Origin: Clostridium_AD estertheticum_D
GTDB taxonomy: Bacteria > Bacillota > Clostridia > Clostridiales > Clostridiaceae
DNA: 64,000 nt
Assembly: GCF_018861295.1 (NCBI RefSeq)
Contig: NZ_JAHLDM010000010.1
Coordinates: 92,969 to 156,968 of the forward strand
Direction of reading: 5' to 3'
Part shown: piece by piece, positions 44,131-51,822 of the stretch
How positions within the stretch are numbered: the first letter of the stretch is position 1
How the letters are laid out: every line of letters begins with the position of its first letter
The notes under the pieces: model-generated
What the model was told of the DNA's origin: nothing
The model's input: only the letters and a program-made list of their open reading frames with translations
The model's database searches: none
Translations under genes and position numbers: made by a program

Positions 44131-47100
44131 TTGACAAATAATAATGCGCAAGATTTAACAGAAGGATTATACATACCATCAATCGAGGCAATGTGGCTTA
44201 AAAAGCTAAACAATGAAACAGGAGACTATGCAATAAATATGAAATACATAGATAAATTGCTTAAAGGTAAATTGGATTATTCATTTGAATTGATAGAGAA
44301 TAAAGATTTAATAGATAATATTGAAATTAAGGAGATAGATGGCAAAAAATATACTTTAGATATTGTAAATGTTAAATATAATACTAAATATAATATGATT
44401 GAAGATAAACAAGTTATCGGAGTAATGGGAACTAGAAAATTAAGAGATTGGAGTTATACAGATGGTTTCAAATTTAACAACAATAAAATGGAAAACTGGA
44501 AAAGATCAAGTGGAAAATCGAGAGTTGGCGAGAATATGTTTTGTTTATCTAGCATAAGAGATAAAAATTTAGATTGGGCGAGAATGAACTTAAAATTTGA
44601 AGGTAAACAAGATATAGGCTCAATTCGTGCATATGAAAGTTTACCATTATCGAGCGTAATCGGTGAAATAGAAATTGAACCCTCCCACATATTAATCGTT
44701 GAGGACTTCGAGAGTAAATTCGACTGGACTATGAGTAAAACTTATTTAGTTAATGATGATTTAGAAACAGAAACAGTTACTACACAAGAAAAAAATAGCA
44801 TTTGGGATGGAGAAGGAATTTTATCTGATAAGATTTTCCAATGCAATCCAATACTTTTTGGTCATAGTGTAGGATTATTAAGAAATCGGTACATGAAATG
44901 TGCTGGGTTCTGTGGTCGTATATCATTATTCTTTCATAATTATATTGATAAAGTTAACAAGTATAATGAATTACATGATATTGCAGAAAGACTAGATTAT
45001 GATACTTATGAAATTCAAGATATGTATGGCAATTGGATAAAAGTATGTAATATAGACCTCATTACGACTCCTTCAGCTATTAAACTAGCTAAATATAATC
45101 ATGTAGTATTAGCAGAGAAAGTTGATTACGTTCAATATGGTGAGGGTGCATGGTTGGCTTATTGGAAAGATAACTGTGGGACTAAATTTGGCATATGCAA
45201 GGTAGACAAGGCTAGTTATTTATGCCAAAAAGATGAAGATGGAAAAATAACTAACTATAGAAACACATTATCATATCAGCATTTGAATACTATTCCATTC
45301 ACAAAAGAGGAATTAATTGAGTTAGTTACTGAAGATAAAAAATATGTAGAGGATTTAAAGAATAATTTAGATTTCTTTCTACAAGAGATAACTAAGAATG
45401 ATAGTTTTAACATTGAAGATGAAATTGATGCTAAATTTGAAGTTAAAAGTAATATTGATGCTACTGGTGCATTTATAGAATTATGTAAAAAGAAACCCGA
45501 ATTTGCACAAAGTAAAGTATTCAAAGACTATAGAAAAAATTATATTACTGCATATAAAAATAAGCTTAGAGCAGGTAAAATCCATATAAATAATTGTGAC
45601 TATGCAATTGCCTGTGGGAATCCTATAGAATTATTATTATCTACCGTAGGAGAATTTGATAGAGAAAATCCTATATCTACATTAGTAGGAAATGAATTAT
45701 ATTGTAGTAGATTTGGCAAGGAAACTATGGACGTTGTTGGTTTCCGTAACCCTCATATTATGGTTTCAAATTGTGGTGTTCAAGTTAATAAATATTGTGA
45801 AGAGATTGAAAAATATATGGTAACTTCTCCAAGTATTGTATATTTGAACAGTATACTAAGTCCCATTTTGTCGATTTATAATGGTGAAGATTATGATATT
45901 GACTGCAACCTCCTAACCATAGACAAAACTATAATTTCAGCTTGTAGTAGAATAGTAACAGTTGCCACAGAGGGTATAAAGGAAATAGTAACACCTATTC
46001 CACAAAATGATATACAACCTGATAAAAAGAATAATAAAAAAGAATTAACTGGCTTAAATATGAGTAGTGTAGATACAATTATTGCACAAAATTACATAGG
46101 TTCAGTAATAAATTTATCTATGGAGATCCACTCGAAAATGAATGATATTAGATATAAAAATCCTACTCCTACTATAGAAGTAGAAACAGAAATTAATAAT
46201 CTTTTCAAAAAAGTTAGTAAACTTTCGAGTATTTCTCAGGTGGAAATTGACAAGAGCAAAAAGACATTTGAACATTTAAATGTTACAAAAGAATTAGAAA
46301 AAATGAAAATAGGAATGGAACTTGTTGATGATAAAAAAGTATTAAAAGTTAGAGAGGAAATTGCAGTAATAAAAACTGAATTATCTAATAAGAAAATTGA
46401 AATTAATAGAATAAAAATTATAGCTAGAAAAGTTTTATCTAAGGAGTTAAGAGGACTACAAAATACACTAAGAATTAATTCACTAGTGAAGTTAACAGAT
46501 GAAGAGGTAGTGTCAACAACAGACATAATTAAGACGTTAGAAAGCGAATTAGAGGGTGTTGAAACAACAGATAAAATTGCAAGAAAATTAATAACTAAAC
46601 CATTAGGATTAGCAAGAAAATCATTACAAGAAGATATTATTGTTAAGTTAACAGATGAAGAATTAATTTTATTAACAGATAGAATAATAGCATTAGAACA
46701 TGGAATAGAAGTAGTTAATATGTTTAATCAAAATAAACTTGATAGAATTAAGAATAAAGTTAATGTTAAAAATATTGAACTAACTAATTTGGACAAAAGG
46801 AGAATTAAACCATATTTCTTTAAATTTATTGGTGATAATGAATCTAAGAAACAACGTAAAACCACTAATAAAAAACATAGAAAAATGTTAGATGCTCCTA
46901 TCATAGAAAAATATTGTGCTGATAATAGAATTGATAAAGTTGATAAGAAGGATAAGAAATTAATCGAATTATTAAAAGCAAATACAATAATACAAGAAGC
47001 GTGGGAAAATAAAATTTATGATAGAGAGATGGAGACTCCCATGAACTGGTTGCAGGATGAACTTGATACTATTAAAGATAGTAATAGAAGTGCTACATTC

Positions 47101-47517
47101 CAAGTAATTCAATTAGTTAATGCAAGTCATCATGTAAGTGATAATGATAAGGTTGCAACAGTAATTAAACTTATAAAGGATTTAGACAGTAAAATAACTA
47201 CATATAATATAGATACAGATTTGAGTTATAAAGATAAACTTGATAATATTCAAAATGCTAAAGCTAAAACAGTTGGACTTATAAGAAAATTACAATTAAA
47301 TAAGGCTGATATGTTCGGTACTATGCAGAAAGGATTAAATACCGTTAAGAAAGTTAAAGTAGATAAGACAAAGAAAAAAGTTAAGAAGGTAAAATCAACT
47401 AAAGAAATTAAAAAAGTTAAGAAAGTAAAAGTTGATTATCTTAGTGGAATAGAGAGCATAACAATAGAAATAATGTTTAGGGCATTTGGAACAAAGTTAT
47501 TAGAAATGTTTATATAG
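44131..47517 (+). CDS. putative single-subunit RNA polymerase of the double-psi beta-barrel superfamily (YonO/QDE-1-like)
   Basis: The 1128-residue protein matches no ordinary phage family, but key blocks fit two-barrel RNA polymerases. Barrel 1: RNRYMKCAGFCGR with K256. Barrel 2: VVGFRNPH (R539, P541), comparable to the R-x-P of beta-prime and of eukaryotic RdRps, then IYNGEDYDIDCNLLTID with D587, D589, D591 in the place of the catalytic DxDGD. After it come NYIGSVINLS and VEIDKSKKTF (704-713), similar to segments that follow the active site in YonO and QDE-1 relatives. The middle Gly of DxDGD is Ile, so activity is uncertain. The C-terminal half has a duplicated 52-residue unit and a lysine-rich end. 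The TTG start follows AAAGGAG. Probably transcribes late phage genes (inference). Confidence 0.65.
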   Translation: MTNNNAQDLTEGLYIPSIEAMWLKKLNNETGDYAINMKYIDKLLKGKLDYSFELIENKDLIDNIEIKEIDGKKYTLDIVNVKYNTKYNMIEDKQVIGVMGTRKLRDWSYTDGFKFNNNKMENWKRSSGKSRVGENMFCLSSIRDKNLDWARMNLKFEGKQDIGSIRAYESLPLSSVIGEIEIEPSHILIVEDFESKFDWTMSKTYLVNDDLETETVTTQEKNSIWDGEGILSDKIFQCNPILFGHSVGLLRNRYMKCAGFCGRISLFFHNYIDKVNKYNELHDIAERLDYDTYEIQDMYGNWIKVCNIDLITTPSAIKLAKYNHVVLAEKVDYVQYGEGAWLAYWKDNCGTKFGICKVDKASYLCQKDEDGKITNYRNTLSYQHLNTIPFTKEELIELVTEDKKYVEDLKNNLDFFLQEITKNDSFNIEDEIDAKFEVKSNIDATGAFIELCKKKPEFAQSKVFKDYRKNYITAYKNKLRAGKIHINNCDYAIACGNPIELLLSTVGEFDRENPISTLVGNELYCSRFGKETMDVVGFRNPHIMVSNCGVQVNKYCEEIEKYMVTSPSIVYLNSILSPILSIYNGEDYDIDCNLLTIDKTIISACSRIVTVATEGIKEIVTPIPQNDIQPDKKNNKKELTGLNMSSVDTIIAQNYIGSVINLSMEIHSKMNDIRYKNPTPTIEVETEINNLFKKVSKLSSISQVEIDKSKKTFEHLNVTKELEKMKIGMELVDDKKVLKVREEIAVIKTELSNKKIEINRIKIIARKVLSKELRGLQNTLRINSLVKLTDEEVVSTTDIIKTLESELEGVETTDKIARKLITKPLGLARKSLQEDIIVKLTDEELILLTDRIIALEHGIEVVNMFNQNKLDRIKNKVNVKNIELTNLDKRRIKPYFFKFIGDNESKKQRKTTNKKHRKMLDAPIIEKYCADNRIDKVDKKDKKLIELLKANTIIQEAWENKIYDREMETPMNWLQDELDTIKDSNRSATFQVIQLVNASHHVSDNDKVATVIKLIKDLDSKITTYNIDTDLSYKDKLDNIQNAKAKTVGLIRKLQLNKADMFGTMQKGLNTVKKVKVDKTKKKVKKVKSTKEIKKVKKVKVDYLSGIESITIEIMFRAFGTKLLEMFI
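46420..46731 (+). repeat. in-frame tandem duplication of 156 bp inside the polymerase-like gene
   Basis: Residues 764-815 and 816-867 are two 52-residue units with matching landmarks: both start IARK, both contain VKLTDEE and both carry an I-x-x-LE stretch at the same spacing. The unit is helical and may be a DNA- or protein-contacting insertion. Exact periodicity shows a tandem duplication. Confidence 0.75.
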
Positions 47518-47712
47518 TATGTGGGGGGCGAAAACAGATACTTAAAACACCCTACAAGACCCTATTTACCTACGTTTAAGAGGCTGAAAAGTGTGTTATT
47601 TAAAAGTTAGATAAAGGGGAAGAGTATGTAATAAGCAAAAATTTCCTCTACCTAATAATAGGTAACGCTATAGCAATTGTTTGTTGAATCAATATTAAAA
47701 ATATCAACAGGG

Positions 47713-47737
47713 AGTAGGGGTTAATCTCCTACTTTTA
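47713..47737 (+). terminator. terminator of the polymerase-like gene
   Basis: AGTAGG pairs with CCTACT over a nine-base loop and TTTTATT follows. Confidence 0.6.
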
Positions 47738-48167
47738 TTATATATTTTTTAATGTATGATTATATACTTCATTACTACAATTATACCACTAACAAAATAC
47801 GAATACAATAGGTTATGAAAATAAATATAGATTTTTAGGTTATATATTAAATATATATGATTAATAAAGTCTATATGATTAGGCTTTAAATGATTATGTG
47901 ATAGTTCTACATAATTGTTTATATTCTTTCATTTAAAAATTCGGAACGTTTATACATTCGTGTGGTTCGATACCATCGCCCTTCAAGATTAATAATGAAA
48001 ATGTATTAAGTGTAGGACACCAAAAGGTGCAAGGAGAATAATATTCTTCTGTTATAGAAATATAATTTCCACGCAAAGTGTTAGGATTCACAATAAAAAA
48101 TCCAACCTTAATTGATATTTAAAGTTACACAAATATAGTGAGACTAGGTGCGTAAAATTTAAGTTAT

Positions 48168-48192
48168 GGCTTTCCTCTAAAAGCTAAAGGAG
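48168..48192 (+). promoter_or_regulatory. 5'-UTR hairpin with a CCTC loop before the ribosome binding site (copy 1)
   Basis: GGCTTTCCTCTAAAAGC is followed by TAAAGGAG, the ribosome binding site of the next gene. An almost identical element precedes the GIY-YIG gene (50554-50579). The stem is GCTTT/AAAGC. It could be a target of an RNA-binding translational regulator. Confidence 0.45.
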
Positions 48193-48200
48193 TAATAATA

Positions 48201-48425
48201 ATGACTGAAATAGAAAAAGATGTTACACAAATTATAAAAGAAAATTATGAAAGAAGTTCTGAAATGTTTGAGAGAAATACTAATAAATATATAGAAAGTT
48301 TAGAAAGACAAGATAGAAAGTTTGAAGAGTTTTGTATTAAATTTGATGAATCATGCAATAAAATTTTAGAAATTAATAATAAAACTATTAAAATATTAGA
48401 CAAATATAATGAAAAGGTTGTGTAA
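48201..48425 (+). CDS. small coiled-coil protein
   Basis: The 74-residue protein is almost wholly charged helix (ERSSEMFERNTNKYIESLERQ...). AAAGGAG lies eight bases before ATG. First gene of a set of four small genes with tight spacing. Function unknown. Confidence 0.6.
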   Translation: MTEIEKDVTQIIKENYERSSEMFERNTNKYIESLERQDRKFEEFCIKFDESCNKILEINNKTIKILDKYNEKVV

Positions 48426-48427
48426 AT

Positions 48428-48784
48428 TTGATTAATTTTAATGAAGATGAAGTAAATTTTATTAAATCTGTGTGTGAAGGAGTAATGGACATTTGGAACA
48501 ATGGAACAAAAGAAGAATTAAAACGTTATATAACTGAATGTACAGGTAGTTGTTTAGAGACAGTTTTATCATTAGAAAACAATAACTGGGAGTCTTTAAA
48601 ATTAATAAATACCAATCCATCAATTAATGAACATGTTAAAGATTTTTGCATAGATGCACAAGGAATGTGGTATTGGAATTACATAGATTGTGATACTGCA
48701 CAAGAAGTATTTAAGTATATGAAAGATATAAATTATTGTAATATATATGTAAAAATATATAGATTTGATGATGATGATGAATAG
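48428..48784 (+). CDS. uncharacterised acidic 118-residue protein
   Basis: The TTG start two bases after the previous stop suggests coupled translation, with AAAGG as the site. The protein contains NEDEVNFIKSVCEG, a tryptophan-rich centre (GMWYWNY) and ends in four Asp and a Glu. No family recognised. Confidence 0.55.
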   Translation: MINFNEDEVNFIKSVCEGVMDIWNNGTKEELKRYITECTGSCLETVLSLENNNWESLKLINTNPSINEHVKDFCIDAQGMWYWNYIDCDTAQEVFKYMKDINYCNIYVKIYRFDDDDE

Positions 48785-48944
48785 TAATTTATATTATAAA
48801 GTAGTTGAGGAAATTCAGTTACTAGAAGATAAATTAATACTTGATTCTAATGGAAAAATAATTAAAGGTAATGCAAATAATAAAAATATCTTATTACAAT
48901 TAAAATGTTGGGAGAAAATGAAAAACTACATATACATATATTAA
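48777..48944 (+). CDS. 55-residue small protein coupled to the preceding gene
   Basis: The ATG overlaps the last codons of the previous gene in another frame (GATGATGAATAG); in-frame ATGs at 48774, 48771 and 48768 are alternatives. The product (NSNLYYKVVEEIQLLEDKL...) is a helical charged protein, as in the neighbouring small genes. Coupling by overlap is likely. Confidence 0.5.
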   Translation: MNSNLYYKVVEEIQLLEDKLILDSNGKIIKGNANNKNILLQLKCWEKMKNYIYIY

Positions 48945-48960
48945 TTGGAGGTGTTTATTA

Positions 48961-49119
48961 ATGGAATTAATTGATGAAATAAAAAAAATGACTAAAGATA
49001 TAGAAATGGTAGCAATTGACCAAAAACAAATATACAAAGATCAACATAGTATTTTGTCTAGGTTGGAAGAAATATCTGAAATTATGGAAGAAATAATTGA
49101 GATTGGTAAAGTAAAATAA
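48961..49119 (+). CDS. 52-residue coiled-coil protein
   Basis: GGAGGTG precedes ATG 48961 and the product is one continuous charged helix (MELIDEIKKMTKD...EEIIEIGKVK). Last of the small-gene set. Function unknown. Confidence 0.6.
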   Translation: MELIDEIKKMTKDIEMVAIDQKQIYKDQHSILSRLEEISEIMEEIIEIGKVK

Positions 49120-49222
49120 TACATAAGGTTTTGGTGAATAATTATCACCCCATAGCCTAGATTTAGTTGTATGTAATTGAAACATGAGAACATAACACAA
49201 ATATACTCTTTATTGGGTTACT

Positions 49223-49321
49223 AGTCCTTCCTCTTTAGAGGGTAGACATTTGTATTATGTTCTGATGCTTTAAGCATACAAAGTTGACAACTAACATAAA
49301 GTTGTTGAAAAAGGAAGGACT
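49223..49321 (+). promoter_or_regulatory. structured leader that can sequester the ribosome binding site of the Bro-N/RusA-like gene
   Basis: AGTCCTTCCT (49223-49232) is the exact inverse of AGGAAGGACT (49312-49321), which contains the ribosome binding site. Between them are ATGCTT/AAGCAT (49265-49276) and ACAACT/AGTTGT (49287-49305) hairpins. CCTC-ttta-GAGG (49230-49241) overlaps the left closing arm, so two exclusive folds are possible. The layout is that of a translational riboswitch or autoregulatory leader. Confidence 0.55.
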
Positions 49322-49329
49322 TAAATTAC

Positions 49330-50457
49330 ATGAGCAAAAACACAAATAAAGTTTTAGGAGGTTCAAGTGATAATAATATAATATCTGTACAAGAATTTAA
49401 TGGTGTAGAGGTAGGATTTAGAACAAATAAGGTTACTGGTACTAGTGAGGTTAGAATAAATGAAATTGCTAAATTTTGTGGATGGACTACTATAGCAAAT
49501 AGTGGAAATGAAACAATAAGATGGGCAAGAGTTAATGAAAAATTAGCAGAATTAGGCATTGCCAAACTTGGCAACGGTGATTATATTCAAGAATATATAA
49601 TGTATCCATTAATTGGAAAAGCTAATAATGAAAAAGCAACTCAATTTATGTTATGGGTAGGAAAAACGTTAGTAGATTTAAGGACTAAAGGTGTAGTTAT
49701 ATTAGAGGGTGCAACAGAATCAGCAATAGATTATGAGAGGAAGTTTGGCAAATATAGAATTAGAAAAACTTTCACTAATAGTAAGAGTATTGTAGAAGAT
49801 TATAAGCAATTTGTAGAATTATCTAAAATAGAATGGAAAGCTAAAAGGCTCAACAATGTAGATAGGGTTAAATTATGCTCCATAGTAGTTAATACATTAC
49901 ATGAGAGAATAAATACCAATGTACTTGATATGAAAGCCAGTGAAATATTAATGTTGCAAGAACTTATATGTGATATTAAAACAGATATTATTAAATTAAG
50001 TAATAAGAAAAATGGTGGCATAAAAACAAGTCAGACGAAAGTCATTAAGAAACTTCAGGAACAATTAGAAAATAATATGAATACATATCCTAGACAATCA
50101 GAATTTATAACACTTGATATTAGTGGTTTCAGCAATAACTACATGTACAAATATAGTAATGGTGGTACATATAAATCAGATGCCTACAAGAATTGGATAA
50201 GAAATTTTCCTACAGAGGAAACACCAAGTATAGAAGAATGGGAATGTGATTTTACTAAACCTATAGAGGTTTTTATAAATTATACTGCAAAGAAAGATTT
50301 TGATATTAGAAATTTTGATAAGAGTTTTATAGACGTTATCTTTAACAATCTAGGAGTCGATGATAATATAGTGGAATCAGTCCACAGTCAAAGAGTTGGT
50401 ACAGTATCAACTTATCAAGAATGTAAAATATCGTTTTTTATTCGTAACAAGCAATGA
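49330..50457 (+). CDS. fusion of a Bro-N/KilA-N-like DNA-binding domain and a RusA-like resolvase domain
   Basis: The 375-residue protein begins with a phage antirepressor-like domain (about 13-125, with VRINEIAKFCGW and the helix MLWVGKTLVDLRTKG). A helical linker follows, then a RusA-type fold at about 305-375: DIRNFDKSFID (D325, N328, K331, D335) and VDDNIVES (D344, D345), ending in a strand CKISFFI. E. coli RusA has D-x-D-N there; the second Asp is replaced by R327, so cleavage activity may be lost or changed. AGGAAGGA precedes the ATG and lies in the leader stem. Confidence 0.6.
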   Translation: MSKNTNKVLGGSSDNNIISVQEFNGVEVGFRTNKVTGTSEVRINEIAKFCGWTTIANSGNETIRWARVNEKLAELGIAKLGNGDYIQEYIMYPLIGKANNEKATQFMLWVGKTLVDLRTKGVVILEGATESAIDYERKFGKYRIRKTFTNSKSIVEDYKQFVELSKIEWKAKRLNNVDRVKLCSIVVNTLHERINTNVLDMKASEILMLQELICDIKTDIIKLSNKKNGGIKTSQTKVIKKLQEQLENNMNTYPRQSEFITLDISGFSNNYMYKYSNGGTYKSDAYKNWIRNFPTEETPSIEEWECDFTKPIEVFINYTAKKDFDIRNFDKSFIDVIFNNLGVDDNIVESVHSQRVGTVSTYQECKISFFIRNKQ

Positions 50458-50553
50458 TATATCAATTTATTATAACATAACTAAATGTCAAACGCAACAT
50501 AAATTTTGAAATTTAAGCACATTGAGATGATGCTGAAAAAATATATGGTTTAA

Positions 50554-50579
50554 GGCTTTTCCTCAAAAGCATAAAGGAG
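50554..50579 (+). promoter_or_regulatory. 5'-UTR hairpin with a CCTC loop before the ribosome binding site (copy 2)
   Basis: GGCTTTTCCTCAAAAGC then ATAAAGGAG, with a perfect GCTTTT-CCTC-AAAAGC stem-loop, matches the element at 48168-48192 both in stem and loop. Confidence 0.5.
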
Positions 50580-50589
50580 AATATTAATT

Positions 50590-51354
50590 ATGAAATCAAA
50601 AATGAAAGTTACAGAGGACAATTTACACGTATTAGGAATTTATGCAATTCAAACTAAGGAGGGAGTACCAATATACGTAGGTAGCAGTAGTATGGAGGTA
50701 GTTTCAGCACTTGGCAGACATTTATATTTCCTTAAACGTGGTCAATATGCAGACACAAACAAAGCAGAAATGCAAAAACTATATGATATGGAATGTTTGG
50801 AGTTTGTTATATTAAAAGAGATTGAAACAATGGATGTATATAGAAATATGAGTACATTAGAAAAAGAACAATTAAATGAATGTATGAGTGTGTGGGAGCA
50901 ACTATATATCGACATGTATAGAGATACGATAGTAAACTCACATAATACTGTTCACAGACATTCAAGTAATAAAAATGATGGTACTACAACAGAAAAAAGA
51001 AGACTGGCAAATATTGGCTCTAAAAATCCTATGTCAAAATACAGTGAAGAACTAATTTCTAATATATTATATCTTAAAGAAAATGGATATAAACCACAGG
51101 CAATCATGGAAATGTTAGAGAAACACAATGTAAATATGGATATGGATAAACAATATATAAGTATTTTGGGTGCGAGTAGATGGGTTTATACTTCTAGTAA
51201 AAAACCTATATGGTTAGAAGAAAATAATGAGGAAATTGAACCAATACAATTAGAAAATAATATGGAACACACTATAATAAATGAAGATTTATTTAGCAAA
51301 TTATATTTTGACAGTATAGTTATACCTAAATATGATAAGACAATAACAAAATAA
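50590..51354 (+). CDS. GIY-YIG homing endonuclease-like protein
   Basis: The 254-residue protein has LGIYAIQ (G16-I-Y18) and IYVGSS (28-33), an Arg-bearing helix (GRHLYF) and a Glu-containing helix (SVWEQLYIDMY) as in GIY-YIG nucleases. A later segment, SKYSEELISNILYLKENGY, looks like a NUMOD/helix-turn-helix DNA-binding part. It sits directly before the terminase genes, a usual spot for free-standing homing nucleases. The leader hairpin may limit its translation. Confidence 0.7.
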   Translation: MKSKMKVTEDNLHVLGIYAIQTKEGVPIYVGSSSMEVVSALGRHLYFLKRGQYADTNKAEMQKLYDMECLEFVILKEIETMDVYRNMSTLEKEQLNECMSVWEQLYIDMYRDTIVNSHNTVHRHSSNKNDGTTTEKRRLANIGSKNPMSKYSEELISNILYLKENGYKPQAIMEMLEKHNVNMDMDKQYISILGASRWVYTSSKKPIWLEENNEEIEPIQLENNMEHTIINEDLFSKLYFDSIVIPKYDKTITK

Positions 51355-51381
51355 AATAATATAAGAAAGAGGTGAAGTTTA

Positions 51382-51822
51382 ATGGCAAAAGAGAAAAAAG
51401 TTGTTGATGAAGCTGAAAAGGTATCACCAATGGATTTTAAAAATAGTATCATGGATTGTTTATCCAATAGAAAATTATATGAATTTGTTAAGTGGTATTG
51501 TACTTCAGATCAGTCTAAAGAATCTTACGATGCCATTAAACATTTACTTAATGGAGTTGAATACGATTATGCAATGAGTAATCATTTAACACGTTCAGAT
51601 ATACAAGAGGCTATTAAGTTATGGACTAAGAAAACTAAAGATATGAATATGCTTAAAGTTTACAATGTCATGTTAAATAAAGCCTTAGAGGGTGATGTGA
51701 AGTCAGCAGACTGGTTAAGTAAATTTAATTCTAGTGATTTCTTTAAAGAGGAAGAAGACTCAGAAATACATGATTTTATGGCAGGATTAAATGTAGATAT
51801 GACTGGTGAAGAAAATGAGTAA
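51382..51822 (+). CDS. putative small terminase subunit
   Basis: The 146-residue protein precedes and overlaps the large terminase. It is mainly helical, with SNHLTRSDIQEAIKLW like a recognition helix and an acidic tail. Position and size fit a DNA-recognition subunit of the packaging motor; sequence alone does not prove it. Confidence 0.55.
   Translation: MAKEKKVVDEAEKVSPMDFKNSIMDCLSNRKLYEFVKWYCTSDQSKESYDAIKHLLNGVEYDYAMSNHLTRSDIQEAIKLWTKKTKDMNMLKVYNVMLNKALEGDVKSADWLSKFNSSDFFKEEEDSEIHDFMAGLNVDMTGEENE

Larger units (their letters stand above)
47518..48200. other. gene-free region after the polymerase-like gene
   Basis: A terminator-like hairpin (AGTAGG/CCTACT plus T-run, 47713-47737) ends the transcript about 195 bases after the stop. 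Further on, GTGGTTCGATACCA (47961-47974) looks like a tRNA T-arm, but no acceptor or anticodon arm fits around it. CACC-aaaa-GGTG and AGAATA/TATTCT-type hairpins (48018-48049) may form part of a structured RNA. No reading frame is convincing. Confidence 0.5.

Noticed and set aside
44454..44690. Minus-strand frames inside the polymerase-like and other large phage genes
   Set aside because: They lack ribosome binding sites and have hydrophobic, Ser/Leu/Phe-rich compositions typical of antisense shadows in AT-rich genes.
47961..47974. tRNA-like T-arm (GTGGTTCGATACCA)
   Set aside because: The seven-base loop and short stem fit a T-arm, but no matching acceptor stem, anticodon arm or D-arm is found at the right distances, so I do not call a tRNA.
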